DNA of 64,000 bases, from positions 434,001-498,000 of the forward strand of contig OZ242004.1 of assembly GCA_965204685.1 (NCBI GenBank). Reading direction: 5' to 3'. Positions 24,441 through 33,246 of the stretch are shown here, piece after piece (position 1 is the first letter of the stretch; each line of letters opens with the position of its first letter). The DNA comes from Bin87 sp965204685. Its GTDB lineage: Bacteria; Chloroflexota; Dehalococcoidia; Lucifugimonadales; UBA3495. The translations under genes and the position numbers were made by a program. The notes beneath the pieces are model-generated. The model had not been told where the DNA came from. It made no database searches and was given only the letters and a program-made list of their open reading frames with translations.

Positions 24441-25991
24441 ATGCTGGTGGGCGTCGACGTAGGCGGTACGAACACGGACGCCGTGCTCATGGACGGGCCG
24501 GAGTTGATCCACGCGGTGAAACTGCCCACCACTCCCGACGTGACCACCGGCATCGTCGATGCCCTGAGAGAGCTGTTGGCCGAATTGCCTGCCACCGCTC
24601 GGGTGGACGCAGTAATGGTGGGCACGACACATTTCACCAACGCGCTGCTGGAACGCCGCGAACTGGCGCCCACCGCGGTGCTCCGCTTGTGTCTGCCAGC
24701 CACGCAACTGTTGCCGCCGTTGGTGGACTGGCCGGAGGATCTACGGGACGCCATGGGCGGTTTCACCTACCTAGTGGGCGGCGGCCACGAATTTGACGGC
24801 CGCGAGATCAGCCCGCTGGATCGGTCTGAGATACGCGAGGCGGTGTCTGATATGCGCCGTCAGGGAGTGCGGGCGGTTGCGGTGTCCGGCGTGTTTTCGC
24901 CGGTGAACGGCAAGCACGAATCGGCGGCCGCCGAACTGATACGCCAAGAAGACCCTGACCTGCGGGTTTGCGTATCCCACGAAAACGGGAGGACCGGGCT
25001 GCTGGAGCGGGAGAACGCGGCCGCGCTCAACGCCGCCCTGGGCGAACTCGCCCGACGCACCATACGCGGCATCGAGAGGGCCATCGAAGCCCTGGGAGTG
25101 AACGCCCCGCTCTACCTGAGCCAAAACGACGGCACCCTAATGGACGCGGACTTCGCATCCGACTTCCCGGTGCTCACCATCGCTTCAGGGCCTACCAACA
25201 GCATGCGCGGCGCTGCCTGGCTCTCGGGTATCCGCGACGGCATCGTGGTGGACGTTGGCGGCACATCCACTGACGTGGGCGCCCTGGTGAACGGATTTCC
25301 CCGGGAAGCAGCGGTGGCCGTCGAGTTGGCAGGCGTGCGCACCAACTTCCGCATGCCGGACACCGTGTCGATCCCCTTGGGCGGAGGCACGGTGGTGGAA
25401 CCGGCTCCCCTGCGCATCGGCCCCGAAAGCGTGGGATACCGATTGACGACGGACGGGCGAGTGTTCGGCGGGGATGCCCTCACCACTACCGACCTGGCGG
25501 TCGCCAGCGGTCAAGTACAAATAGGGGACCCGAGCCTGGTGGCAGGCATGGATGCCTCGCTGGTCGACCGGGTTATGGCCAAAATCCAGCGCCGGGTCGA
25601 AACCGCAATTGACCAGGTGAAACTCAGCCGCGACGACGTTCCGGTGGCGCTGGTGGGCGGCGGCAGCATCCTACTGGACGACAGACTAGCCGGAGCATCG
25701 GAGGTACTGCGGCCCGAGAACTCGGGCGTAGCCAACGCCATCGGAGCGGCAATCGCTCAAGTGGGCGGCCAGGTGGAACGGGTCTACTCGCTGGAAGGCA
25801 TCGGGCGAGAGGAGGCCATCGCGGACTGCTCGGCCGCCGCGGTTGCCCGGGCCGTTTCCGCCGGAGCCGACCCTTCCACCATCGAGGTGGTTGAGATTGA
25901 CGAGGTTCCGTTGACCTACGTGCCCAGCAACGCCACCCGGGTCAGGGTGAAGGCGGTAGGCGACCTGGCCGGGCTCGGGCAAGCGCGGTAA
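24441..25991 (+). CDS. Hydantoinase/oxoprolinase HyuA-family protein
   Basis: This 516-residue protein starts at 24441 with GGGAG upstream. It has the ATPase-like fold of the family: MLVGVDVGGTNTDAVLMDG at the N-terminus, VGTTHFTNALLER, and the second phosphate-binding segment GIVVDVGGTSTDVGAL. It is about the length of DUF917-linked HyuA members, shorter than 5-oxoprolinase and without the HyuB half. ATP-dependent opening of a cyclic amide is the expected chemistry. No hyuB gene is seen. Confidence 0.87.
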   Translation: MLVGVDVGGTNTDAVLMDGPELIHAVKLPTTPDVTTGIVDALRELLAELPATARVDAVMVGTTHFTNALLERRELAPTAVLRLCLPATQLLPPLVDWPEDLRDAMGGFTYLVGGGHEFDGREISPLDRSEIREAVSDMRRQGVRAVAVSGVFSPVNGKHESAAAELIRQEDPDLRVCVSHENGRTGLLERENAAALNAALGELARRTIRGIERAIEALGVNAPLYLSQNDGTLMDADFASDFPVLTIASGPTNSMRGAAWLSGIRDGIVVDVGGTSTDVGALVNGFPREAAVAVELAGVRTNFRMPDTVSIPLGGGTVVEPAPLRIGPESVGYRLTTDGRVFGGDALTTTDLAVASGQVQIGDPSLVAGMDASLVDRVMAKIQRRVETAIDQVKLSRDDVPVALVGGGSILLDDRLAGASEVLRPENSGVANAIGAAIAQVGGQVERVYSLEGIGREEAIADCSAAAVARAVSAGADPSTIEVVEIDEVPLTYVPSNATRVRVKAVGDLAGLGQAR

Positions 25992-26040
25992 GTGCAGTGA
26001 GCCGTAGGCCGGCCCGTTTCGCGGCCAGGTCGCCCGGGGA

Positions 26041-26553
26041 CTACCACTCGAACCCGAGCTGGGCGTAGCGCACGAACACTGTGCCGAACGGATCGCCGAG
26101 GGGGCCGTTCACGGCCAGGACGGCGATGGTGTGCTTGTCCCCGGGTTGGGCGTTGGTAGTCACCGGGACTCTCTGCGACACGTTGAAACCCTGGACGGTG
26201 CCACGGTCGCGGTTGCATTCGCCGTCGATCCATATTTCGCCGTAGTCGTCCACGCAGGTCTCGAACTGGACCCGCATTCCGCTGGTCGGTTGGCCGTTGA
26301 TGGTCTCCGGGATGGTGACGGTGGCTCGATACCAGGCGAAGGTGAACCCGCCCGATACCCGGCCGGGAAGGTCATTGCAAATCTCCCATCCGGAGTCGTC
26401 GTAGTCCGGCAGCCGAGCCGGACTGCCGCCCTGGGCTTCTCCCACCAAACCCAGGTTGGGCTGGCCAGGAATGTAGCCGACAGCGAAGCGCCAGGTGGTG
26501 TCGGTGACCGCCTGGCCGGAGGGTTCCGCGATGTTGATTGTTGCACGAGGCAT
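26041..26553 (-). CDS. Galactose-binding-like jelly-roll domain protein
   Basis: This 170-residue protein starts at 26553 (MPRATINIAEPS), with AGGTG upstream. It resembles the sugar-binding beta-sandwich of family 2 glycosidases: DDSGWEICNDLPGR, FAWYRATVTIPETINGQ, VQFETCVDDYGEIWIDGECN, HTIAVLAVNGP. No catalytic domain is attached and there is no signal peptide, so it may be an isolated carbohydrate-binding or structural domain. Solitary on the minus strand. Confidence 0.65.
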   Translation of the reverse strand: MPRATINIAEPSGQAVTDTTWRFAVGYIPGQPNLGLVGEAQGGSPARLPDYDDSGWEICNDLPGRVSGGFTFAWYRATVTIPETINGQPTSGMRVQFETCVDDYGEIWIDGECNRDRGTVQGFNVSQRVPVTTNAQPGDKHTIAVLAVNGPLGDPFGTVFVRYAQLGFEW

Positions 26554-26714
26554 TGATGCACCTGCCTTTACCGGATTGAACCGTGGTGTTGACGGACTAA
26601 TAGTACCGTAAAAGCGAGTCACGCACGTCGCGCAACGGTGACCCGTGCCGGTTCCTTTCAGGGCGCCCGCAAATGAGGCTGTGGTCGACGCTCACGCGAT
26701 TGCCTGCTGCAGGC

Positions 26715-26743
26715 TTGACACGCAAGAACATACGCTCTAATAT
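26715..26743 (+). promoter_or_regulatory. Strong sigma70-type promoter of the radical SAM gene
   Basis: TTGACA (26715-26720) and TAATAT (26738-26743) are spaced exactly 17 bp. This is the best promoter match I see in the window. The predicted start near 26750 leaves a leader of about 35 nt before the ATG at 26785. Confidence 0.7.
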
Positions 26744-26784
26744 AGTACGCACGTTCCGAATATCAGTTTGCGGAGGCTCGAACG

Positions 26785-27762
26785 ATGGTTGCCGCCGAAG
26801 TCACCGAAATCCGATGCAAGTCCCTTATCAACCGCGTCAACGCTCCGGACTTTGCTTTTAACTGGACGATCAATCCCTATCGGGGTTGCCGGCACGCCTG
26901 TCGCTATTGTTACGCCAGATCGACACACGAGTATTGGGGCATGGACGCCGGCGCGGATTTTGAGCGCCAGATTTTCGCCAAGATCAACGCCCCGGACGTG
27001 CTGCGCCAGGAACTCTCCCGACCCAAGTGGTGCGGGGAGCCAATAGCCATCGGCACGGCGTCCGACCCCTACGAGCCAGCCGAAGCTCAGTACCAGCTGA
27101 CCCGTCAGATCCTCGAGACGCTGATTGAGTTCCGCAATCCGGCCTCGGTAACCACCAAGGGCACTCTGGTGCGCCGGGACGTCGACGTGTTGCGCCGGCT
27201 CAACGAAACGGCCGGCGTCCAGGTCGTGTTCAGCGTCGGCACCATCAACGAGAAGGTTTGGCGCCAAACGGAGCCCGGCGCCCCGCACCCCATGGCCCGT
27301 CTGGAGGCCATGCAATACCTGGTGGAGCACGGCGTGCCGGCTGGTGTGCTGGCCGCGCCCCTGCTACCGGGACTATCCGACACCGCCGCAAGCATCGACG
27401 CCCTGGTAGCGGCGGCCGCACAGCACCGTGCCCAGTTCCTCTCCGGCAATCTGCTGTTCCTGCGGCCCGGCAGCCGGGAATGGTTTATGCCCTTTATCCG
27501 GGAATCCTACCCGCACCTTGCTCCCGGATACGCGAGGCTGTACCGAAGCGAACACGCGCCGAGGGACTACACCAACTCCGTGCTCGCGCTGGTTGACGAC
27601 GCCCGGCTGCGTTGGGAATTGCCGAGGATGCCTTCGATCAAGAACCTGCAACCGGCAACTCTGCCCGGATTCGCAGAGGCCGCCAGCGCCGAGTGTGAGG
27701 CCACGAGGGTCGGGGGCGAGCCAGACGCCCCGACCCAGCTGTCGCTGCCCCTGGCTGCCTGA
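26785..27762 (+). CDS. Radical SAM protein, SPL/Rv2578c-like family
   Basis: This 325-residue protein has the radical SAM cluster motif CRHACRYCYA (CxxxCxxC) near residues 37-44, preceded by NPYRGC. It continues with IAIGTASDPYEPAEAQYQLTRQILETL, ASVTTKGTLVRRDVDVL and PHPMARLEAMQYLVEHGVPAGVLAAPLLPGL, the usual order in the spore photoproduct lyase-like Rv2578c group. The function is unknown; DNA or nucleotide repair has been suggested from the SPL relationship. The strong promoter suggests steady expression. Confidence 0.87.
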   Translation: MVAAEVTEIRCKSLINRVNAPDFAFNWTINPYRGCRHACRYCYARSTHEYWGMDAGADFERQIFAKINAPDVLRQELSRPKWCGEPIAIGTASDPYEPAEAQYQLTRQILETLIEFRNPASVTTKGTLVRRDVDVLRRLNETAGVQVVFSVGTINEKVWRQTEPGAPHPMARLEAMQYLVEHGVPAGVLAAPLLPGLSDTAASIDALVAAAAQHRAQFLSGNLLFLRPGSREWFMPFIRESYPHLAPGYARLYRSEHAPRDYTNSVLALVDDARLRWELPRMPSIKNLQPATLPGFAEAASAECEATRVGGEPDAPTQLSLPLAA

Positions 27763-27763
27763 G

Positions 27764-28222
27764 CTAGCCGGTCTCGGTCCAGATCTGTCCGCGCTGACGG
27801 ACCGGTTCCAGCAGCGATTCGTTGAACGGCAGCGGATCGTAACCCTCGCGGTTGGGCGGTCGGTACCCCAGGGCGCCGCACACCGTTTCGTTGGTGTAGT
27901 AGCCCCTATAGGTCTGCGTGATCAGCTCCTGGAAAAACGCCGGACTTGACGCTTCGACGGATTGCAGAGCGTCCACCCGAGCCGATTCCGGAATAGCGGT
28001 GAACGCCCCTCCGCGTTCGCTGGCGGCAAGCTCGATCCGGATCAATCCATCCATCAGCAAACGTCGCTTCCCGGTGGATGCCGCTGCGACCGATTCCACG
28101 AAACGGGCGATGCCAAGGTCGCCGGCGCCGGGCATGTCCCCGGACGCGGGTACGATCTGATTGAGCACAGCGGACAACAGGGAGCGCTGGGCATCGCTGA
28201 GGATCGAGTTGTTGGAAGTCAT
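27764..28222 (-). CDS. Gluconate 2-dehydrogenase subunit 3 family protein
   Basis: This 152-residue protein fits the subunit-3 family: LSDAQRSLLSAVLNQIVPASGDMPGAGDLGIARFVE at the start and FFQELITQTYRGYYTNETVCGALGYRPPNREGYDP near the end. In complete systems this subunit accompanies a GMC-type flavoprotein and a cytochrome. Neither is adjacent, and there is no Tat signal, so it looks orphaned or serves an enzyme elsewhere. It lies downstream of the Rieske dioxygenase beta subunit on the same strand after a 90-bp gap. Confidence 0.75.
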   Translation of the reverse strand: MTSNNSILSDAQRSLLSAVLNQIVPASGDMPGAGDLGIARFVESVAAASTGKRRLLMDGLIRIELAASERGGAFTAIPESARVDALQSVEASSPAFFQELITQTYRGYYTNETVCGALGYRPPNREGYDPLPFNESLLEPVRQRGQIWTETG

Positions 28223-28312
28223 GATCACACTAATCCTGGTCCCGAAAATCTGGCGACGATGATAGCACAGCGTTTGACTCCGTCAGAGCCGGGTTCATCG
28301 GATTCCGGTCGG

Positions 28313-28852
28313 TTAGAAGATAATGCTGAGCGCCCCGTGGTCGGACAATTCCTCCAAGTCGAGCACGGCACGCTTCCGGCAGATCTTGAGGCTGCCATCC
28401 ACGCGGCGCAAGCGCAGGTCGTAACGTCCCACGTAGGGCGACGCTTCTCCGGCCCGGTACCGCCACACCGCGACGGAGCACGTGACGTCAAGTTCGTTCC
28501 CTTCTTGTGCCGTCACCATTACGTTGGAGATGAACCGGCGCGTACGTGACCACGGGTACTCCCGGTGCGCATGGCGGCTTTGCAGCCGCACCACCCGCCC
28601 ATGCATCCGACGGTAGTCGTCATCTATGAACACCAGGTCGGACGCGGGGTCGCCCTCAGGCAGGTCAGTCGTCGGCACAATGTACCGGGCATCCGGCGTA
28701 TACAGGGTCAGCCACGCGTCAAGGTTCCAGTCGTCCAGCAATCGCGCTTCCAGGTACAGCAACTGTTCCACCTCATGCTGGAGCAGCAGCGATTCGGCTG
28801 TCGCCGGCAGACCCGTCGCGTAGGGCTCGACTGGAATATTTTGGGCAACCAT
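28313..28852 (-). CDS. Aromatic-ring-hydroxylating dioxygenase, beta (small) subunit
   Basis: This 179-residue protein has the NTF2-like fold of ring-hydroxylating dioxygenase small subunits: EVEQLLYLEARLLDDWNLDAWLTLYTPDARYIVPTTD near the start, RTRRFISNVMV in the middle and YDLRLRRVDGSLKICRKRAVLD near the end. It has a structural role in an alpha3beta3 oxygenase. The alpha subunit gene lies 18 nt upstream, so they form an operon. Ferredoxin and reductase components are not in the window. Confidence 0.88.
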   Translation of the reverse strand: MVAQNIPVEPYATGLPATAESLLLQHEVEQLLYLEARLLDDWNLDAWLTLYTPDARYIVPTTDLPEGDPASDLVFIDDDYRRMHGRVVRLQSRHAHREYPWSRTRRFISNVMVTAQEGNELDVTCSVAVWRYRAGEASPYVGRYDLRLRRVDGSLKICRKRAVLDLEELSDHGALSIIF

Positions 28853-28870
28853 GAAGATCGGACTCCCGGG

Positions 28871-30208
28871 CTAATCATCAGCGGCGACGGTGAGCTCAGG
28901 CGAAGGCTGCACGTTGGGTATTTCTCCCGGCGTCAGGCCGCGCTCGTACTGCTCAACGTGGGGACGGTCCGCGACGAGCGACTGCCAGCGGCGCCAGAAA
29001 GAACGTATCTGGAGCTCGTCGTTGCCCCGCGGGTCCCGGTGAAAGCCGCGCGATAGATCTGACCATTCCACGCCCCCGGAACGGAACCCCTGCTGGCACG
29101 ATTCCAGCGCTTCCGTGTCGTCCGGAGTTGCGAACCCGCCGGGCCCGAGGAAGGTGAGAAAGGAGTCCAGGCGACGGCTCAACCGCGAGCCGGTCTCGCC
29201 AGCGGGCACCATCTGCCACGCCGTCACGTCCATGCTGTCGGGGCCCGTAGGCTGGAAAACGCGGATGGTCACCGCCATGATGTCGTTGATGACCAGGTTG
29301 GGAAAGATCACCATGTTCCGGCTCTTCTCGCACATGCGCAGGGCCTTGGTGTGGCCGTGGCGAGCGATCAGCTCGTCCTTGATGCTGTTGATCTCTTCGC
29401 GGGCTTCCTCGCCGAAATAAGGGTGCCACATGGCAATCGGGCGGCCGTAGATCGCGTCGTTTTCCATGACGCCGTGGCCGTTGCCCAGCGCCCGGCCGAA
29501 ACCGTGGCGGCGGTTGATGGCGGGAATGTCGCTGCCGGCTTCGCTGGCCATGTAATCGAAATAGGTCTGGTGCGTGGGCAGCGCGTGATAGCCGTCGATG
29601 CTGTTTTCGGCGAGCAGTTTCCAGTTGGCCTTGATGGAGTAGCGGTTGGAACCTGGGATCACCTTCATCCCTTCCGGCGCCTGGTCGGCCACCAGGTCGA
29701 GGTATTCGGCTGCGCCGGCCAGGTATTCGCGCAGAGAACCGGCATCCGGGTCGAAGCACACGAAGATGAAGCCCTGGTAGCTCTCGTAGCGAGGGGAACG
29801 CAGGCTGAAATCGGCGCGGTCGAAATCGGGGCCGTAACCCTCAATGTCGGGCATCCCGATCAACTCCCCGGAGGTGTTGAAGCTCCAGGCATGGTAGAAG
29901 CACTGGAGCACCCGGGCGTTGCCGTGGTCGGTGCGGCAGATCAATGCGCCGCGATGGGGACAGGTATTGTGGAACACCCGCAACTCACCCTGGCGGTCCC
30001 GGGCGAAAAACAGGGCGCGCTCGGCAACCACCCGGCGCGCGTAGTCCCCCTGGTTGGGCACTTCCGACTCGTGCCCCAGATAGAGCCAGCAGCGATCAAA
30101 GATACGCTGTCGCTCCAGCTCGTAGATGTCGGGCGACGTCATGCTGGAGCGGTGCACCTGGAACTTGCCCAAGTCCGGCCGGTCGTGCACCAGATTGTCG
30201 ATATTCAT
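28871..30208 (-). CDS. Rieske non-heme iron oxygenase, alpha subunit
   Basis: This 445-residue protein starts at 30208 (MNIDNLVHDRP) behind GGAGGG. The Rieske [2Fe-2S] ligands are CPHRGA and CFYHAW. The mononuclear iron site lies in LLAENSIDGYHALPTHQTYFDYM (two His), with the third Asp ligand expected near the C-terminal third. The N-terminus LERQRIFDRCWLYLGHESEV is typical of benzoate/toluate-type enzymes. It hydroxylates an aromatic or hydroaromatic substrate using electrons from a separate reductase. Confidence 0.9.
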   Translation of the reverse strand: MNIDNLVHDRPDLGKFQVHRSSMTSPDIYELERQRIFDRCWLYLGHESEVPNQGDYARRVVAERALFFARDRQGELRVFHNTCPHRGALICRTDHGNARVLQCFYHAWSFNTSGELIGMPDIEGYGPDFDRADFSLRSPRYESYQGFIFVCFDPDAGSLREYLAGAAEYLDLVADQAPEGMKVIPGSNRYSIKANWKLLAENSIDGYHALPTHQTYFDYMASEAGSDIPAINRRHGFGRALGNGHGVMENDAIYGRPIAMWHPYFGEEAREEINSIKDELIARHGHTKALRMCEKSRNMVIFPNLVINDIMAVTIRVFQPTGPDSMDVTAWQMVPAGETGSRLSRRLDSFLTFLGPGGFATPDDTEALESCQQGFRSGGVEWSDLSRGFHRDPRGNDELQIRSFWRRWQSLVADRPHVEQYERGLTPGEIPNVQPSPELTVAADD

Positions 30209-30240
30209 ACCAACCCTCCAGGGTCTGTTCGATGGCAACA

Positions 30241-30936
30241 TTAGCGGGCATCTAAAATCAGTTCGCGCACCCGAAACTCGAACCCCGGCATCACGTCCTC
30301 GCCGTACAGGATCTCCGGGTTTTTCACGGTTTCGGGTTCCCGGTCAGTCCGGTAGATGGTTGCCTGACGGTTGCGAGGGTCGATCAGCCAACCGAGACGG
30401 ACGCCGACAGTCATATATTCCGCCATCTTGCGCTGCAAGTAGGTGAGACTGTTGGATGGGGAACGAATTTCGGCCACGAAATCGGGGCATACCTGCCCGG
30501 TCCGGTACTGCTCAGCATCCAATTCGGCCAACCGTTCCGGCGAAACCCAGGAGGCGTCCGGGCCACGCCCACCCAGTCCAGGGATGCGAAGTACCACGCT
30601 GGATGATGGCGCCAGGCCGCCATATTCCAGAGCCCATATCGTGAGAAAGGCAATAAGCTTCGACTCGTTTACGGCTCCCGGCATATAGAGCGGTGGCAAG
30701 ACGATCAATTCTCCGCATTCGTTGTACTCGATGGCGTAGAGGTCGTTGGCTTCGATGAACGCCCAGAGTAGTTCAAAGTCAATCTCTGCCAGGGTCTTGC
30801 CACCCAGCAACGGGCGCAGGTCCAGGATGATAGGTAGGCCGGAAGGATCGGGGTCCAGGAAATCGCGGGCGTCAGCCGACTTTCCGACAGTTGCATCGGC
30901 GGTTGGGCTTGGCGATTGTGTAACCTGTGTTGCCAT
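30241..30936 (-). CDS. Uma2 family restriction endonuclease-fold protein
   Basis: This 231-residue protein starts at 30936 behind GGAGG. The Uma2 (DUF820) core is clear: IEYNECGELIVLPP, CPDFVAEIRSPSNSL with the PD-(D/E)XK-type Asp and Glu, and YMTVGVRLGWLIDPRNRQATIYR. These proteins are abundant in cyanobacteria and Chloroflexota and have no established role. It lies between the CocE hydrolase and Rieske alpha genes with short gaps on both sides, so it may be co-transcribed. Confidence 0.88.
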   Translation of the reverse strand: MATQVTQSPSPTADATVGKSADARDFLDPDPSGLPIILDLRPLLGGKTLAEIDFELLWAFIEANDLYAIEYNECGELIVLPPLYMPGAVNESKLIAFLTIWALEYGGLAPSSSVVLRIPGLGGRGPDASWVSPERLAELDAEQYRTGQVCPDFVAEIRSPSNSLTYLQRKMAEYMTVGVRLGWLIDPRNRQATIYRTDREPETVKNPEILYGEDVMPGFEFRVRELILDAR

Positions 30937-30967
30937 GGGTTTTGCCTCCGCAATGGAGCACAGCGTA

Positions 30968-32731
30968 TCAGCGCGGGATAACCGGCAGCGTGATGTGCGA
31001 CGGGTAGCGTGCGGAGTGGTACACGGTCTGGCGAGCCGTTTCGAGTCGAGTGTCCACTCCGAGAGCCGCGCCGGTGTTCGGGTTCCGGTCAAAACGCGGG
31101 AAGTTGCTGCTGGAGATGTCCACCCGGAGGCGATGGCCGGGCTTGATCACGTGACTGGTGGCCCACAGGTCGATTGTATAGCGGTACACCTCGCCCGGGG
31201 TCACGAAAGACGGCTCGCGAACAGAAGTGCGATAGCGGGCGCGGACTATTCCATCCTGCAGGTTGTGTGCGAAGCCATCCGGCCGGACGTCGACCAGCTT
31301 GGCGGTGAAATCGGTGTCCACCGCAGTGGTCACAGCATGGAGCGTCACTGAAATGGGTCCGGTGAGCTCAAGGTCGGACTCAACCGGGTCAGACGTAAAA
31401 GACAGGACGTCCGGGCGGTCCTCGGCGGGACCCTGATCAAAGACGCCGTACTCGATTATCAGGGTGTTGCCGCCCAGGGTGGGCACCGGGTCGTTCGGGT
31501 CGTAGGTGAAATGGTCCGCCGGCTCGTTCGGCTCCGGCGGCACGGTGGACAGTGAGCCGTCGCCGCTGCGGGTGTTGGCGCCGCCTCCGGAGTGGAGGTA
31601 CCAACGGGTGTACTGGGTGCGAGCCAGTGGCCATTCGTTTTCGTCGCGCCACTTGTTGTCGCCCATGACGAACAGGCGCACGGGCGGGTCGTCCATGATG
31701 CCGGTTTCTTCCCCTTTCAGCCAGTAGCCGTACCAGCGCAGCAGATAATCGTGCAGCTCAATGGCCGCTTCGGATCCGAAATCTATGTTGCCGGCGCCGC
31801 CGGTGGTGGGCTCGGTATACGGGCGCAGGTGGGCCCACGGGCCGATCAGCAGCTTCTGGTTCCGCCGGGCTGTTTCGCTGCCGCCGTGCTTGCCGATGGT
31901 CTGGTAGGCGTTGAGCGCGCCTTCCAGGAAGATGTCATACCACGAGCTGACGTGGAACATGGGGATGGTCACGTTGCGCGCCTGCCGCTGCAGATTGATG
32001 CCCCACCAGTACGGGCCGTCCAATTCCTCGTCGAAGTACTCGTGGAAGTAGGGGGCCGCCTCCTTGAGACGGTCGATCCAGTCGCGCAGGGGCAGGTGTC
32101 GATACCAATGATCGGACAGGGGTTGCCCGAAATTGCCAGGCTCGATTACGTATTCGTCCATCTTGGCCAAAAGCGCTTCGTGGCCGCCGCGTGCCAAGGT
32201 GTTCCTGCCCTTGAGGATGGCGTAGGGAACCGTCCAGCCCCATTCCATGGCGCCGCCGGTGTGGTAGACCCAGGACTGGTGGAAGTCGGACGACGCGGAA
32301 ACAACGGCCATGGTCTGCAGGTGGGGTGGCAGCGGGTGCTTTCCGGCCAGCGTGTATTGGGTCGCGCCGAGGTAGCTTTGGCCGGTGGTGGCCACGCGGC
32401 CGTTGGACCAGGGTTGCCGAGCCGCCCATTCGACAGTGTCGTAGCCGTCCAGGGCTTCCCGGAACAGTGGGTCGTAATCGCCTTCAGAGTTGAAGCGTCC
32501 GCGCACGTCCTGGCTCAGGAGCACGTATCCATGCCGCGGGAAGAACCAGATGGAATGGTCGGGGTTGTCGAGATAGCTGTCCTTGCTGTACGGACCCCGG
32601 TTGATCAGCACTGGAAAACGGCCCGGCGCGTCGGGACGCACCACGTCGGTGGCCAGGTGGGTGCCGTCACGCATTGGCACCATGACGTCGGGCTCGCGTG
32701 TGACCTGGTACTCGGTTCGCTGGGCAGTCAT
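30968..32731 (-). CDS. CocE/NonD family alpha/beta hydrolase (X-Pro dipeptidyl-peptidase-like) 1
   Basis: This 587-residue protein starts at 32731 behind GGAGGTG. The N-terminal alpha/beta hydrolase domain opens VMVPMRDGTHLATDVVRPD and has the nucleophile elbow GQSYLGATQY. A C-terminal jelly-roll domain follows (GPISVTLHAVTTAVDTDFTAKLVDVRPDG, LRVDISSSNFPRFDRNPNTG). It hydrolyses acyl esters or peptides in the cytosol; no signal peptide is seen. It is paralogous to 54049-55806, with the same domain order. Confidence 0.88.
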   Translation of the reverse strand: MTAQRTEYQVTREPDVMVPMRDGTHLATDVVRPDAPGRFPVLINRGPYSKDSYLDNPDHSIWFFPRHGYVLLSQDVRGRFNSEGDYDPLFREALDGYDTVEWAARQPWSNGRVATTGQSYLGATQYTLAGKHPLPPHLQTMAVVSASSDFHQSWVYHTGGAMEWGWTVPYAILKGRNTLARGGHEALLAKMDEYVIEPGNFGQPLSDHWYRHLPLRDWIDRLKEAAPYFHEYFDEELDGPYWWGINLQRQARNVTIPMFHVSSWYDIFLEGALNAYQTIGKHGGSETARRNQKLLIGPWAHLRPYTEPTTGGAGNIDFGSEAAIELHDYLLRWYGYWLKGEETGIMDDPPVRLFVMGDNKWRDENEWPLARTQYTRWYLHSGGGANTRSGDGSLSTVPPEPNEPADHFTYDPNDPVPTLGGNTLIIEYGVFDQGPAEDRPDVLSFTSDPVESDLELTGPISVTLHAVTTAVDTDFTAKLVDVRPDGFAHNLQDGIVRARYRTSVREPSFVTPGEVYRYTIDLWATSHVIKPGHRLRVDISSSNFPRFDRNPNTGAALGVDTRLETARQTVYHSARYPSHITLPVIPR

Positions 32732-33246
32732 GGATGGCACCTCCGGAGGCGGGCCGGCGATCGTTTCGGGCGTCGACTGACGGCAACGATACCCGCCGGC
32801 GTACACAGCGTCAACAAACGGACATGCCTTGGGCGGGGCTGGACCGGCCTCCTCCGCGAGGGAACGTCGCCCAACGCGGGAGCGAACCCTGACGATGAGG
32901 GGCGGGCAAATTTGCAGGGATGAACGGGATGAATGAGCATGAGATGGTATGAGTGGATGATGGAAACCGGCCCGTTTTTGGAAACCATGCTACAGCCACG
33001 ATGAACGGTTCCTTTCCTTCCCCCTTGTCGCAATTGGGGTGCCGCTGGTACCCGCTCCGACCCGGAACCGCTATAGAGCACGCATAAACCGAATCTTGTC
33101 CATCTTGTGCATCCATGAAAATTCCCCGGTCTCGCCAAACTGGGCACGCGTGGGTGGCGCGCCGATGTTGCGCCCTCTCCTGCCCTGCGTCATAATTCGT
33201 CGCACTTGTCGCGCGACGTATGCCGACGAGGATGGAGGGGATGCTT
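32732..33246. other. 515-bp intergenic region with repeat fragments
   Basis: This gap separates divergent genes. It holds an inverted copy of the GATGCACAGGAT-type repeat at about 33091-33151, matching 38301-38364 in the opposite orientation (shared blocks GACCGGGGAATTT and GATGCACA). A degenerate piece lies near 32909 (GGATGAACGGGATGAATG). No convincing coding sequence is present. Confidence 0.6.
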
